This document shows, piece by piece, positions 1 to 8,248 of a stretch of DNA of 64,000 nucleotides. Within the stretch, counting starts at the first letter, position 1, and the number at the start of each line of letters is the position of its first letter. The notes under the pieces were generated by a model that had not been told where the DNA came from, ran no database searches, and saw nothing but the letters and a program-made list of their open reading frames with translations. The translations under genes and the position numbers were made by a program. The stretch comes from Lentisphaerae bacterium RIFOXYA12_64_32. Lineage in GTDB: Bacteria > Verrucomicrobiota > Lentisphaeria > Oligosphaerales > YB12-FULL-65-16. The stretch is from the NCBI GenBank assembly GCA_001803235.1, contig MHBL01000480.1, positions 19,401 through 83,400 of the forward strand, given 5' to 3'.

Positions 1-66
1 ATGGAGTGGCGCCAGTGGTGTTCCTGCCCCAGGCTTTCAGCAGCACCGCCAGCCTGACGGGCACCG

Positions 67-414
67 CTATCCCCGCCCGGCGGCACGGGCCAGACGCTGC
101 ACCAGGTACACGGCCACGGCGGCGGCGAATTGCTCACGCACCAACATGCCATTCCAGCCCTTGCCCGCCCGCTCGTTGGCCTCCGCATCGGCCCGCCGGT
201 AGATGTCGGGCGGCGGCTCGAATCGCCGCGTGCGGCCGCCAAGGCCCTGCATGACCGGCTCAAGAACGTCCTGCCCGCTCCGCTCCAACCCAGTGATGCG
301 CCCGCCGGCGTACGGATTGACCGTGTTAGCCCACACCAACGCCCGGCACAGTTCGACCAATTCGTCCTGAAGCCGATCCACCTCCCGAAGAACTTCACGC
401 GTGATGTCTGACAT
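67..414 (-). CDS. Hypothetical protein, 115 aa
   Basis: I do not recognise a family. The chosen ATG at 414 gives a protein beginning MSDITREVLREVDRLQDELV, which looks helical and is rich in charged residues. It is preferred over an upstream in-frame start because the extra 30 residues have an unlikely composition and an AGGA-like ribosome site lies just before this ATG. There is no signal peptide or membrane segment, so it is probably cytoplasmic. It lies downstream of the acetyltransferase gene on the same strand, about 100 bp away, in a spacer of C-rich short repeats (about 470-540). Confidence 0.5.
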   Translation of the reverse strand: MSDITREVLREVDRLQDELVELCRALVWANTVNPYAGGRITGLERSGQDVLEPVMQGLGGRTRRFEPPPDIYRRADAEANERAGKGWNGMLVREQFAAAVAVYLVQRLARAAGRG

Positions 415-512
415 GGTGTGATCCTGTTCCGCACAGTGCCGCAACCAAGCGCCACGTGTCGCGGGCAATTTCCCTGAACCCTGAACACTCACCCACTCCC
501 CCACTCACCCAC

Positions 513-1025
513 TCACTCACTCCCCCCATCCCCCTCACTCTGCGGCTGCCACTTCGACATGGGCATGACGTAGTGAATCTGGCGCGCGATCTCCTCGAAG
601 CCGACTTTGGGATAGAAGTGCGCGCCGATCTCGTTCTGGACCAGTGTTTCGATCTTCGCGTACTCCATCCCCGTCTCTCGGAAGTAGGCCAGGGCCGCCT
701 CCATCAACCGTCTGCCGATCCCCTGCTTCTGACAGGTCGACAGCACCGCGAAGTTGAGGATCCGCCCAATGCTCGCGTCCTTGTCGATTTCCGTGGTGAT
801 GTAGCCGACGACTGCGCCGTCCAGTTCAGCCACAAACGCGCCCTCCGGGTTGAGCGCCAGATCGACATCCACGTACTTCTTCTTCCGCCAGCGCCAATCC
901 TTGCCGGCCACGCGGCCGAATCGCTTCTCGATGTTTTCGTCAATAGACCGACCGGAGAACGACGCAGCCGTGATGTCCTTCACGATCTCGCGATCCTCGC
1001 GACGGTATCGGCGGATGGTAACCAT
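513..1025 (-). CDS. GNAT family N-acetyltransferase
   Basis: This is a 170-aa protein with the layout of the GNAT fold. An N-terminal strand and helix (VTIRRYRRED) is followed by a central strand containing GAVVGYITTEID, then the acetyl-CoA loop STCQKQGIGRRLM, which matches the Q-x-x-G-x-G/A motif A, and a C-terminal segment FYPKVGFEEIARQIHYVMPM typical of the end of the domain. The family transfers an acetyl group from acetyl-CoA to an amine; the acceptor cannot be read from the sequence. The ATG at 1025 is preferred over one 18 bases upstream because a GGAGAGG ribosome site precedes it by 9 bases. Confidence 0.85.
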   Translation of the reverse strand: MVTIRRYRREDREIVKDITAASFSGRSIDENIEKRFGRVAGKDWRWRKKKYVDVDLALNPEGAFVAELDGAVVGYITTEIDKDASIGRILNFAVLSTCQKQGIGRRLMEAALAYFRETGMEYAKIETLVQNEIGAHFYPKVGFEEIARQIHYVMPMSKWQPQSEGDGGSE

Positions 1026-1152
1026 AACGGCGGCCCTCTCCATTCTCGCATAGGCTGGGGAACATCATTGTGCGGGGAATGTACGGGAATGGGCATGGAA
1101 ATCAAGGTCCGACGCGGCATGGACCAGCGTCACAGCCCGCGTCCGCCGGTGC

Positions 1153-1180
1153 TTTCAATTCCCCGTTCCGGCACGATATT
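1153..1180 (+). promoter_or_regulatory. Possible sigma-70-like promoter of the tRNA-Arg gene
   Basis: A TTTCAA element at 1153-1158 and GATATT at 1175-1180 are separated by 16 bases and lie 14 bases ahead of the tRNA. Both are imperfect matches. Confidence 0.3.
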
Positions 1181-1193
1181 ACACGTAAGTCCT

Positions 1194-1271
1194 GCCCCGG
1201 TAGCTCAGTCAGGATAGAGCAGCAGTTTCCTAAACTGTTGGTCGGCGGTTCAAGTCCGCCCCGGGGTACCA
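1194..1271 (+). tRNA. tRNA-Arg (anticodon CCT)
   Basis: The sequence folds as a complete cloverleaf. The acceptor stem pairs GCCCCGG with CCGGGGT (one G-T pair at the base), and the D stem is GCTC/GAGC. The anticodon stem is GCAGT/ACTGT with loop TTCCTAA, so the anticodon is CCT, reading AGG arginine codons. The T stem is GGCGG/CCGCC with loop TTCAAGT. The 3' CCA is encoded in the genome. It stands alone, with no other tRNA in the window. Confidence 0.95.
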
Positions 1272-1328
1272 GTTCTCCTGCACTATGCGCAGCGTCTCGG
1301 GATCTTAGGCTACGTGACGGAGAGAGCA

Positions 1329-1697
1329 ATGCCGGACCAGACTCCACTCAAAGTCTGCCCGAAATGCGGCACGCTGTGGCAGGACCGCAACGCGCTCCTG
1401 GATGACCCCTGTATCGGGGTCATCGGGTACCAGCCGAACTTCGATGACCTGGAGGCCGGGTTCTTCCTCTTCAACCACAATGCACCGGCCTGCGGCACCA
1501 CCTTCGCCATCGCCGCCGGCCAGTTCACGGACCTCTACCACGGCCCCATCTTCAAGGAACGACTCACCGGCACCCCCCAATGCCCCGGGCACTGCCTGCA
1601 TGAGGACGACCTGGAGCCCTGCCCCAACCGGTGCGAATGCGCCTATGTCCGTGCCGTGCTGCAGATTGTGAAGAACTGGCACCCGCGCACGACATAA
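1329..1697 (+). CDS. Cysteine-rich hypothetical protein, 122 aa
   Basis: No family is recognised. The protein has several cysteine pairs that could bind zinc: CPKCG near the N terminus, then single cysteines in the middle, CPGHC, and CPNRCEC near the C terminus. There is no signal peptide or membrane segment. The ATG at 1329 is chosen over an in-frame GTG at 1314 because GGAGAG at 1319-1324 is well placed as its ribosome site. The gene begins 57 bases after the tRNA and is convergent with the aldolase gene downstream. Confidence 0.6.
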   Translation: MPDQTPLKVCPKCGTLWQDRNALLDDPCIGVIGYQPNFDDLEAGFFLFNHNAPACGTTFAIAAGQFTDLYHGPIFKERLTGTPQCPGHCLHEDDLEPCPNRCECAYVRAVLQIVKNWHPRTT

Positions 1698-1731
1698 CGC
1701 AGAAACGCCAACTGCCGCGACAGGAACCGGA

Positions 1732-2622
1732 CTACTTCAGTCCGGCCGCGTGCATGATTTCCGCCAATTCCCGATCCACTGCCGCCTCCGCATCTTTGGA
1801 GAGTGCCGCTTTGACCGGCGCGCGGCAATAGCTCTGCTCCATGCCACGGCGATGCTTCACCGTGTGCAGGAATGCGGTGCGGTGCTCGAGCAGCAACGCA
1901 ACGATACGCGTCACCAGCCGCTGCTTCTGCATCGCCCCAGCCCAGTTGCCAGCCTTGAACAGACTGTGAATCTCCAGGAAAAGCTCGGGAAATATGTTCT
2001 GCGTACTGCCGATACTGCCAACCGTCCCCATGGTCAACCCCGGCAGGAACAGTTCGTCGGCACCGGAAAAGGCGATCCAAGTGCTCTCGGTGCGACGCAG
2101 CAGGTCCTGCATCCAGAAGAAGTCCGGCGCCGTGTACTTCAGCCCGACGATCTGCTCGATTTCCAGCAACCGCAGCATCGTGCTCATCGACAGCGTCGGC
2201 GCATTCCCCGCCGCCCAGTGGTACGCCAGGCACGGCAACCGCGACCCGGCGTTGATGTCACGGTAATACTGCACAACCTCGTCGTCCGAGAACCGCGGAT
2301 ACACCGGTGGCAGCGACGATATGCCGTCCAACTGCAGTTCATTGGCGTGCGCCACGAGCCGCTTCGCATCGCGCGTCGCAATGGCACCGACGTGCGTAAT
2401 GACACTCACACGGCCCTTGACCTGGTCCTTCACCGCTTCGGCGATACGGGTCCGCTCTTCCACCGAAAGAGCCATGGCCTGCCCCGTGTTGCCGCAAATG
2501 TACAAACCGTCGATCCTCTTCCCCACCAGCCATTCAACATGCTCACGCAGCCAGTCCTCGCGGACTTCACCTTGAGCGTCAAACGGAGTCATCAGCGCCG
2601 CGTACACACCATGCTTAAACAT
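1732..2622 (-). CDS. DapA/NanA-type (beta/alpha)8 aldolase or lyase
   Basis: This 296-aa protein belongs to the dihydrodipicolinate synthase/N-acetylneuraminate lyase superfamily of class I aldolases. The Schiff-base lysine is Lys162 in VGLKYTAPD, and the partner tyrosine is Tyr134 in CLAYHWAAG; both sit almost exactly where they do in E. coli DapA. The phosphate or carboxylate loop reads CGNTGQAMAL instead of the GTTGE of DapA, so a catabolic role (sialic acid, 2-keto-3-deoxy acid or similar) is more likely than lysine synthesis. That choice is inference. The start follows a strong AAAGGAG site and overlaps the end of the GntR gene by 8 bases, so the two are co-transcribed and probably respond to the aldolase's substrate. 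Confidence 0.88.
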   Translation of the reverse strand: MFKHGVYAALMTPFDAQGEVREDWLREHVEWLVGKRIDGLYICGNTGQAMALSVEERTRIAEAVKDQVKGRVSVITHVGAIATRDAKRLVAHANELQLDGISSLPPVYPRFSDDEVVQYYRDINAGSRLPCLAYHWAAGNAPTLSMSTMLRLLEIEQIVGLKYTAPDFFWMQDLLRRTESTWIAFSGADELFLPGLTMGTVGSIGSTQNIFPELFLEIHSLFKAGNWAGAMQKQRLVTRIVALLLEHRTAFLHTVKHRRGMEQSYCRAPVKAALSKDAEAAVDRELAEIMHAAGLK

Positions 2623-3301
2623 AACTCAACTCCTTTGCTGGCATCCCAACGGGATGCAACCGAATACCCGTGGAGCGCTCGATCAGCGCCTGCCTGGCCC
2701 ACTGAATGTGCGCCCGTAACAAACGTTCCGACTCGTCAGCATTGCGCGTCTGCAGCGCGGCGACAATCTCCTCGTGGGGGAACGGACTGTCCTGCCCAGC
2801 CACCGCCGCATCCTCGCGGTGCCAGCGCAAAAACGTCTGTCGCTGCAGCGAAAAACTCGCCATGATCCGCAACAGCACGCCGTTCCCCGCCAACCCGATC
2901 AACTCGTCGTGAAACGCCAGGTCGGCCCGAGACGCGACCCGGGCGTTTCCCCGCTCCCGCGCCTGGCGGTAGCGTCGCGCCAACTTCGCCAGCCGAGACA
3001 GCCCCTGCGCCGGCGCGCGTTCCGCCGCCACCCGCCCCGCAAACCCCTCCAGCGCCGCCCGCACATCGTACATTTCCGCCATCTCCTGCAGGCTGGGCTG
3101 GCGCAGCGAAATCCCCCGGTTCTTCCGCCGCTCGATCAACCCCTCGACTTCCAGGACCTTCAAGGCCTCCCGCACCGGCGTGCGGCTGACCTTGAACTGG
3201 CGAACCAGCTCCTCCTCCGTCAGCCGGTCACAGGTGGGATCCGGCAGAGCGAAGAGTCGCACCCGAATGGCGTCGGCGATTTGTCGGTGTCGTTCTTGCA
3301 T
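2615..3301 (-). CDS. GntR family transcriptional regulator, FCD (FadR-like) subfamily
   Basis: This is a 228-aa cytoplasmic DNA-binding protein. Residues about 1-75 form the GntR winged helix, with LTEEELVRQFKVSRTPVREA as the recognition region. Residues about 80-215 form an all-helical FCD ligand-binding domain, with the conserved D-x-x-FH (ADLAFHDEL) and a later H (RAHIQWARQ) that in this family help bind a metal and an organic acid. It is the first gene of a two-gene operon with the aldolase. A palindromic operator over its own transcription start suggests that it represses itself and the aldolase until a sugar acid or similar inducer is present; the inducer is not known. Confidence 0.9.
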   Translation of the reverse strand: MQERHRQIADAIRVRLFALPDPTCDRLTEEELVRQFKVSRTPVREALKVLEVEGLIERRKNRGISLRQPSLQEMAEMYDVRAALEGFAGRVAAERAPAQGLSRLAKLARRYRQARERGNARVASRADLAFHDELIGLAGNGVLLRIMASFSLQRQTFLRWHREDAAVAGQDSPFPHEEIVAALQTRNADESERLLRAHIQWARQALIERSTGIRLHPVGMPAKELSYV

Positions 3302-3316
3302 GCTTATATATCAGAT

Positions 3317-3356
3317 TTGTATACAATTACTATACCCCGCGTCAACCCGGTGTCAA
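3317..3356 (-). promoter_or_regulatory. Promoter and GntR-type operator of the regulator-aldolase operon
   Basis: On the minus strand, TTGACA (3356-3351) and TATAGT (3334-3329) are separated by 16 bases, a near-consensus housekeeping promoter. The perfect palindrome TTGTATACAA (3317-3326) lies just downstream of the -10 box and would cover the transcription start. Its form fits operators of FadR/VanR-type GntR proteins. The leader to the ATG at 3301 would be only about 20 bases. Confidence 0.7.
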
Positions 3357-3374
3357 GGCGCTGCACCTCAACGC

Positions 3375-3493
3375 CAGGGCTGTTTCAAGATTCGTGACCG
3401 TCGCGTGCGGTGAGTACCCCCGGCGTGTCCCCACTTGGTGTGCGCGGAGGCGTGGCCTTCCGAGACGCGGTGCCAGATCTTGAAACAGCCCTG
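3375..3493. mobile_element. MITE copy 1 (119 bp, 17-bp terminal inverted repeats, 9-bp target duplication)
   Basis: The element begins with CAGGGCTGTTTCAAGAT and ends with its exact reverse complement. It is flanked on both sides by the same 9 bases, CCTCAACGC (3366-3374 and 3494-3502), the mark of transposition. It has no coding capacity. A second copy lies in the opposite orientation at 12633-12789. No transposase in this window could move it. Confidence 0.92.
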
Positions 3494-3601
3494 CCTCAAC
3501 GCAACGCCACGCCGACTTGCCGGAACCCGTACCCCGTGCGATAGTTCCACGCGTCGCATCAGTGCCACACGCGGATTCTGAAGCAGAGGAGAAACGAATC
3601 G

Positions 3602-4288
3602 ATGAGAATTGGGACCACCATGTTGTTACTCACCGGAACACTGGTCACGAGTATGGCCGCAGGCTACGAGCGGCAGCGCGAAGGGACCGAGTGGAGCATC
3701 ACCTACTGGTTCCACGCCAACGAGACCAAGCTGCCGCGCATTCTTCTCATCGGCGACTCGATCTGCAACGGCTACCAGTCGTTTGTCGCCGAAGAACTCA
3801 AGGACATCGCCTACTCCTCGTTCTATGCCACCTCGAAATGCGTCACCGACCGCTCGTACATCAAGGAACTCACGCATATCCTCGAGGAGTACGACTACGC
3901 AGTCATCCACTTCAACAACGGCCTGCACAGCCTGAACACCGACCGTGCCGCGTGGGAAACCGCCCTGCGCGACGTGATCAATGTGCTGAAGGAAAAGGGC
4001 AAAGGCGCCAAACTGGTCTGCGCCACGGCGACCCCGCTCAAGGACCCCGCCCTCACGGCCAAGGCCAAGGAACTGAATGCCATCGCCGTACGCGTGATGA
4101 AAGAAAACGGAATCCCCGTCAACGACCTGTTCGGACTCATGGACCCGCAGGACCGGTCCATGTGGAGCGATACGTTCCACTATCACGAACCCGCCCGGAA
4201 GATGCAGGCGAAACAAGTGGCTGACGCCGTGCGGAAACTCTTGCCCCCTCCCCCGCCAGCACCGGCCGCACAACCGCAGACGAAGTGA
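3602..4288 (+). CDS. Secreted SGNH/GDSL-type hydrolase, 228 aa
   Basis: The protein starts with a probable signal peptide (MRIGTTMLLLTGTLVTSMAAG) and then shows the SGNH fold. The block I nucleophile motif is ILLIGDSICNGYQ. HFNNGLHS follows in the position of block III (Asn). A C-terminal SDTFHYHE carries the Asp and His of block V. This family removes acyl groups, often acetyl, from carbohydrates or lipids. The C terminus is a proline-rich tail. The start follows a GAGGAG ribosome site. It precedes the large secreted glycosidase on the same strand, so a role in deacetylating a glycan is a reasonable inference. Confidence 0.82.
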   Translation: MRIGTTMLLLTGTLVTSMAAGYERQREGTEWSITYWFHANETKLPRILLIGDSICNGYQSFVAEELKDIAYSSFYATSKCVTDRSYIKELTHILEEYDYAVIHFNNGLHSLNTDRAAWETALRDVINVLKEKGKGAKLVCATATPLKDPALTAKAKELNAIAVRVMKENGIPVNDLFGLMDPQDRSMWSDTFHYHEPARKMQAKQVADAVRKLLPPPPPAPAAQPQTK

Positions 4289-4542
4289 GGAAGAACGCGG
4301 ATGGGGTTCAGGGCGCCGGGTCGGACACGTCGGACTTCGCTGAAGTCTCTGGCCTGACGCTGCCAGCGAGGATCTCCATGCCCCGGGTTGTGCGACTCTT
4401 GCTGAAACCTGACACCCGAACACTGAACACCCTTTCCTCACCCCCTCCACCGCGCGCCTCAGATCAAGCTCCAGGAAACCCGCAGCAAAGCCTCCATGTC
4501 AGCGAACAAATCCTGACCGCGACACCGGGAACCCAACACACC

Positions 4543-7500
4543 ATGGCAAAGAACCTTGTCGCCAGCGTCCTGGCCTTCACCGCCCTTCTCGTTTCCGGCC
4601 TGGCCTCCGCTGCGGACCCCGCACCGCCCCCGGGCCCGACGTTCAGCGGCGACACAAACCGCCCCGACTTGAGCCTGTTCATCCCCGGCGAACCGGTGGA
4701 ACTGACGTTCTCGGGCGAGGGGTTCAAGCCGGGAGAAGCGAATCTGGCGCTGCAGCTGCGCATCGTCGATGCTCTCGACAGTGCCGTGGCGACCGTCGAC
4801 AGGCCGCTGAACGTCGACGACAAGGGCGCCTGGCAGCTTGCAGTCCCGGCGCCCTGCGACAAGCTTGGGTTCTACCGCGTCCACGCCAAGCTCTCGAACG
4901 GGATGGCCTTGCCCGCGCTGGTCACCCGCCCCGCCGGCTTCCTCACCTACGCGGTCGTCCCCGACCCGGCCACACGCCCGCTCTACCCGCAAGACGAAAC
5001 GTTCTTCGGCATGCAGGGCGGGTACAGCCCCAAGGTGCAGGCCCCGGCATACCTGGGCGTGCGCTGGATGCTGGGCGGCTACGGTTGGGGCCGCGTAGAG
5101 GACCAGCAACTCGGCGAGTTCGGCACCAAGTGGCGCGCCGCACGCGAGAAGGGCGAAACCTACCCGGCGCGCGGCTTCGACTGGTGCCGGTACAAGGTCA
5201 ATGGCGAAGAGAAACCGTGGGTCGTCTATACCGTTCCAAACCTCTACGGCCCGAATGCGAAGTTCGACGACATCGTCATGGTGCCCGGCACGCGCGGCGA
5301 CAACAAGGCCGCTGGCGCGCTGACCCCGGAAGGCGAGAAACACTGGCGCAACTACTGCCTCGAAGTCGGCAAGGCGTACCCGGTCAACGTCCCAGGCATG
5401 AACCCGCGCCTGTACGAGATCACCTGGGAGCCGTGCTACCCGTGGGGCTACAAGGGCACGCCGGAACAGCTCGTTCGCATCTACGAGATTGCGTACCAGG
5501 CCCTGCACGAATCCGACCCGCAGGCGTTCGTCATCGGTCCGTGCGAAGCCAATGCCGACAGCCCGGCCACTGCCGAACTGTTCCGGCTCGGGCTCGGAAA
5601 GTTCATCGACGGGTTCTCGCACCACCCGTACATCGGCCTGCCCCCGGAACGCAACGAACTCGTGGCCAAGATCCGGCGCGCCAAAGAGACCATGCGCCGG
5701 ATTCTCGGCCACGAACTGCCGCTGCACGGCACCGAGCAGGGCTATCCCACCGAGGAGAAGGTCGAAAAGGAGATCATCCAGGCACGCGGCCTGATCCGCG
5801 CCAACCTGATCATGATGGGTGAAGGCTACCGGTTCAACTTCGCCTTCTACGCCGTGGATTACCATATGGGCGGCGAAGCGGGGTATGGTTTCAACTACAA
5901 CCTCGACCCCAAGCGCAACTGGGGCCCCGAGAAGTGGGGACCCAAACCCGTCGCACCCGCCTACGCGGCCATGACCTGGCTGCTCGAAGGGCACCGCCCA
6001 TCCGCGTGCCTGGACTGGCTCGGCGCCACCGCCCTGGGCTACGTTCTCGAACGGCCGGGCAGCATCGTGCTGGCATTGTGGGACTACGGCGACGAACCGC
6101 GCCGCGTCCGGCTCGCAACCGGCGCGGACAAGGTCACACTCTACGACTGGATGGGCAACGGCCGCGAGCTCGCCACCGACCGCGGCGATGTCGAACTGAC
6201 GCTCACTGGCGAGCCGCAATATCTCAAAGGCGTCTCGCCTGAAGTCTGGGGCTCCACGGCACACAAATACCTCGACTTGCCGCAGGGCGCGATCACCGCC
6301 TTCCCCGGCGGCCGTGCCGCCATTGCCGGCACGGTCCGCGCCAAGCCCGGCGAAGCACTGGCCTGCAACCTCGGCCTGTCTCCCGAGCCCAAGAGCCGCG
6401 CCGCCGCCGTCACTCGTCCACAAGCGGTCGCCGCGGGCGAAGCCAAGGCATTCGCCGAGGAACTCACGATCCCCGCCGATCTCGAACCGGGCGTCTACGG
6501 CGTCGCCATCACGCTCGAGAAGGACGGACGCCCGTTCACGGCCGGCGGCTGCCGTCTCGACGTGCAGCCGCCCGTCAGCCTGGCGCGCATCGAGCCGGTG
6601 TTCGAGCCCGGCGGCAAGGTCGGCATGAAGGCCGTCCTGCGCGACCTCGACGGCGCGGCGCACTCGGGCCGCATCCAGACCCGATTCGTCGGCGTCCCGG
6701 AGGGACAGCGTGCGGCCGAATTCCAGCTCCCCACCAACGGTGAAACTACCGTCAACTTCGACTGCACCGCTCTCGACCTGTCGCCCCTGGTCGCGCAACC
6801 GCTCGAGGTCACGGTCGCCATCGAGACCGGTTACTCGTCGCGTACCGACCGGCGCATGAACTTCTGGCGCGCCCCGCGCCTGGCTGCCGCGCCGAAACTC
6901 GACGGCACACTCGATGACTGGGCCGCCGTGCCCGGCATCCCGCTGCGCGGCGTCGACCGCGTCGTGCGCAGCCCGGACTCGTACAGCGGCCACGCGGACA
7001 GCGACTGCACCGTCCGCTATGCCTGGGACGACACCGCGCTTTACGTCGCATTCGAGGTCCTCGACGACGTATTCATGCAGCGCGAAACCGGGTTCAACAC
7101 CTGGCGCGACGACTGTCTACAACTCGGGTTCAATCTCGACCCGGGCAAGCAGTACGCCGAGACCGGCAACGAACTGGTCGACCGCGAGGCGCGCCAGCGC
7201 TACAGCGAGATCGATCTGGCCCTGACACCGCAGGCGCCGGAGGCCTACCGCACCGCCAGTTCACACCAGCAGAAACGGCCCGTCGCGCTCCTGAAACCGG
7301 AGGACTTGACGCTGGCCATGGTCAAGACAGACGTGGGCGAGGGCCGCGTCAAGCTCGTGTACGAAGCGGCCATCCCCTGGCGCACGCTCGGCGCCGACAC
7401 GGCCCCGGCGCCCGACACACTGATCGGCGTCGCCGGCACGGTCAATGACCGCGACACCGCCGACCAACGCGACCCGTCCGCACTCGGCTTCTTCCCGCTC

Positions 7501-7545
7501 AAAACCCCGAAGGAGTTCGGGCTGCTCTGGCTTGGCCGGGAGTGA
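4543..7545 (+). CDS. Secreted clan-A-like glycoside hydrolase with C-terminal CBM9-like domain, 1000 aa
   Basis: The ATG at 4543 starts a clear signal peptide (MAKNLVASVLAFTALLVSG) ending near ASAADP; the in-frame extension upstream is not credible protein. Residues about 30-160 form an N-terminal beta region. Residues about 200-530 look like a clan-A TIM barrel, with Glu296 in EITWEPCYP as candidate acid/base and Glu398 in HGTEQGYP as candidate nucleophile. Beta-rich modules follow. Residues about 785-1000, beginning LDGTLDDWAAV, resemble a CBM9/DOMON-type domain with the usual YAWDDTALYVAFEV strand. It probably acts outside the cytoplasm on a polysaccharide; the exact GH family and substrate are not identified. 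Confidence 0.75.
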   Translation: MAKNLVASVLAFTALLVSGLASAADPAPPPGPTFSGDTNRPDLSLFIPGEPVELTFSGEGFKPGEANLALQLRIVDALDSAVATVDRPLNVDDKGAWQLAVPAPCDKLGFYRVHAKLSNGMALPALVTRPAGFLTYAVVPDPATRPLYPQDETFFGMQGGYSPKVQAPAYLGVRWMLGGYGWGRVEDQQLGEFGTKWRAAREKGETYPARGFDWCRYKVNGEEKPWVVYTVPNLYGPNAKFDDIVMVPGTRGDNKAAGALTPEGEKHWRNYCLEVGKAYPVNVPGMNPRLYEITWEPCYPWGYKGTPEQLVRIYEIAYQALHESDPQAFVIGPCEANADSPATAELFRLGLGKFIDGFSHHPYIGLPPERNELVAKIRRAKETMRRILGHELPLHGTEQGYPTEEKVEKEIIQARGLIRANLIMMGEGYRFNFAFYAVDYHMGGEAGYGFNYNLDPKRNWGPEKWGPKPVAPAYAAMTWLLEGHRPSACLDWLGATALGYVLERPGSIVLALWDYGDEPRRVRLATGADKVTLYDWMGNGRELATDRGDVELTLTGEPQYLKGVSPEVWGSTAHKYLDLPQGAITAFPGGRAAIAGTVRAKPGEALACNLGLSPEPKSRAAAVTRPQAVAAGEAKAFAEELTIPADLEPGVYGVAITLEKDGRPFTAGGCRLDVQPPVSLARIEPVFEPGGKVGMKAVLRDLDGAAHSGRIQTRFVGVPEGQRAAEFQLPTNGETTVNFDCTALDLSPLVAQPLEVTVAIETGYSSRTDRRMNFWRAPRLAAAPKLDGTLDDWAAVPGIPLRGVDRVVRSPDSYSGHADSDCTVRYAWDDTALYVAFEVLDDVFMQRETGFNTWRDDCLQLGFNLDPGKQYAETGNELVDREARQRYSEIDLALTPQAPEAYRTASSHQQKRPVALLKPEDLTLAMVKTDVGEGRVKLVYEAAIPWRTLGADTAPAPDTLIGVAGTVNDRDTADQRDPSALGFFPLKTPKEFGLLWLGRE

Positions 7546-7650
7546 AGGCCGGGTACGTCGTCACTGGCCCTGACGGGCGTCATTCGCCACGCTGTCATGG
7601 CTTCCTTAGCGACGCGTTGACACCAACGTGTTTGCTGTAGTGGGGTGATG

Positions 7651-7687
7651 GTCACTGAGTCACTGCGTCATTGTGTCACTGCGTCAC
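7651..7687. repeat. 8-bp tandem repeat, GTCACTGN
   Basis: Four full units (GTCACTGA, GTCACTGC, GTCATTGT, GTCACTGC) and a partial fifth follow each other without gaps. The same word recurs in tandem at 24527-24565. Confidence 0.9.
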
Positions 7688-8062
7688 AACCTGGACCGTG
7701 CCTGCGCATCGCGCCCCCTTTTCCCGCGCGTCAGTCACGGGAAAAGCGTAGGCCCTTGGGGCGTCATAGGGTAGACATGGGGCGCTGAGCGCGGCGTCAG
7801 AGACGCGCCCGCCCCCATCAACACCAGCCATTTTTGCTTTGCCGAACCTGCCCCGCGGCGAGCGCTCTTGCAGGCGGGGGCGCGGTCAAGTACGACGCCG
7901 CTTTTTTACGGTGGGGTGCCACGTTTTTTCCTGGCGCGGCGCCGCGGGACAACGCCCGTCCGGAGGCCCAGGTGGACGGCGCAAGAACCGCGGACATCGC
8001 ACTTGACACCGTCGAGATCGCGGTCCACCTTCTTTGTTGTTCGAGGGTGTCGCGTTCGGTGT

Positions 8063-8086
8063 TCGGACGGCGGGTGCCGTCCGAAG
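8063..8086. repeat. Perfect 10-bp hairpin
   Basis: TTCGGACGGC and its reverse complement are separated by GGGT. There is no T-run on either side, so it is not a typical intrinsic terminator. Confidence 0.8.
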
Positions 8087-8248
8087 AGACAGGCCTGTTC
8101 TGCTGCCTTCCCCGCGTCCCGCGGGCAACCGAGCGCCGCCACTGTTCGGCATCATGGGCTCCACCTCAAGACGCTGAATGTAAAGCACTTCCCCATGTTT
8201 CCAGGCTTGGAACCGCCGTACGAGATGTGACGCATTCCGAGGCCATCC

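Larger units (their letters stand above)
7546..8248. other. Non-coding spacer with repeats (703 bp)
   Basis: No convincing gene is seen. The spacer holds an 8-bp tandem array (7651-7687), a perfect hairpin (8063-8086), and a block at about 7913-7970 resembling one near 63781-63836. An open frame across 7834-8424 has a cysteine- and arginine-rich composition unlike the neighbouring genes and overlaps the next gene. Confidence 0.6.

Noticed and set aside
1305..1682. A minus-strand frame opposite the Cys-rich gene
   Set aside because: The plus-strand frame has a good ribosome site and paired cysteines; the antisense frame has neither.
4459..6993. An 844-codon open frame on the minus strand
   Set aside because: It is a shadow of the secreted glycosidase, whose frame has a signal peptide, catalytic motifs and a CBM9-like domain; long antisense frames are common in GC-rich genes.
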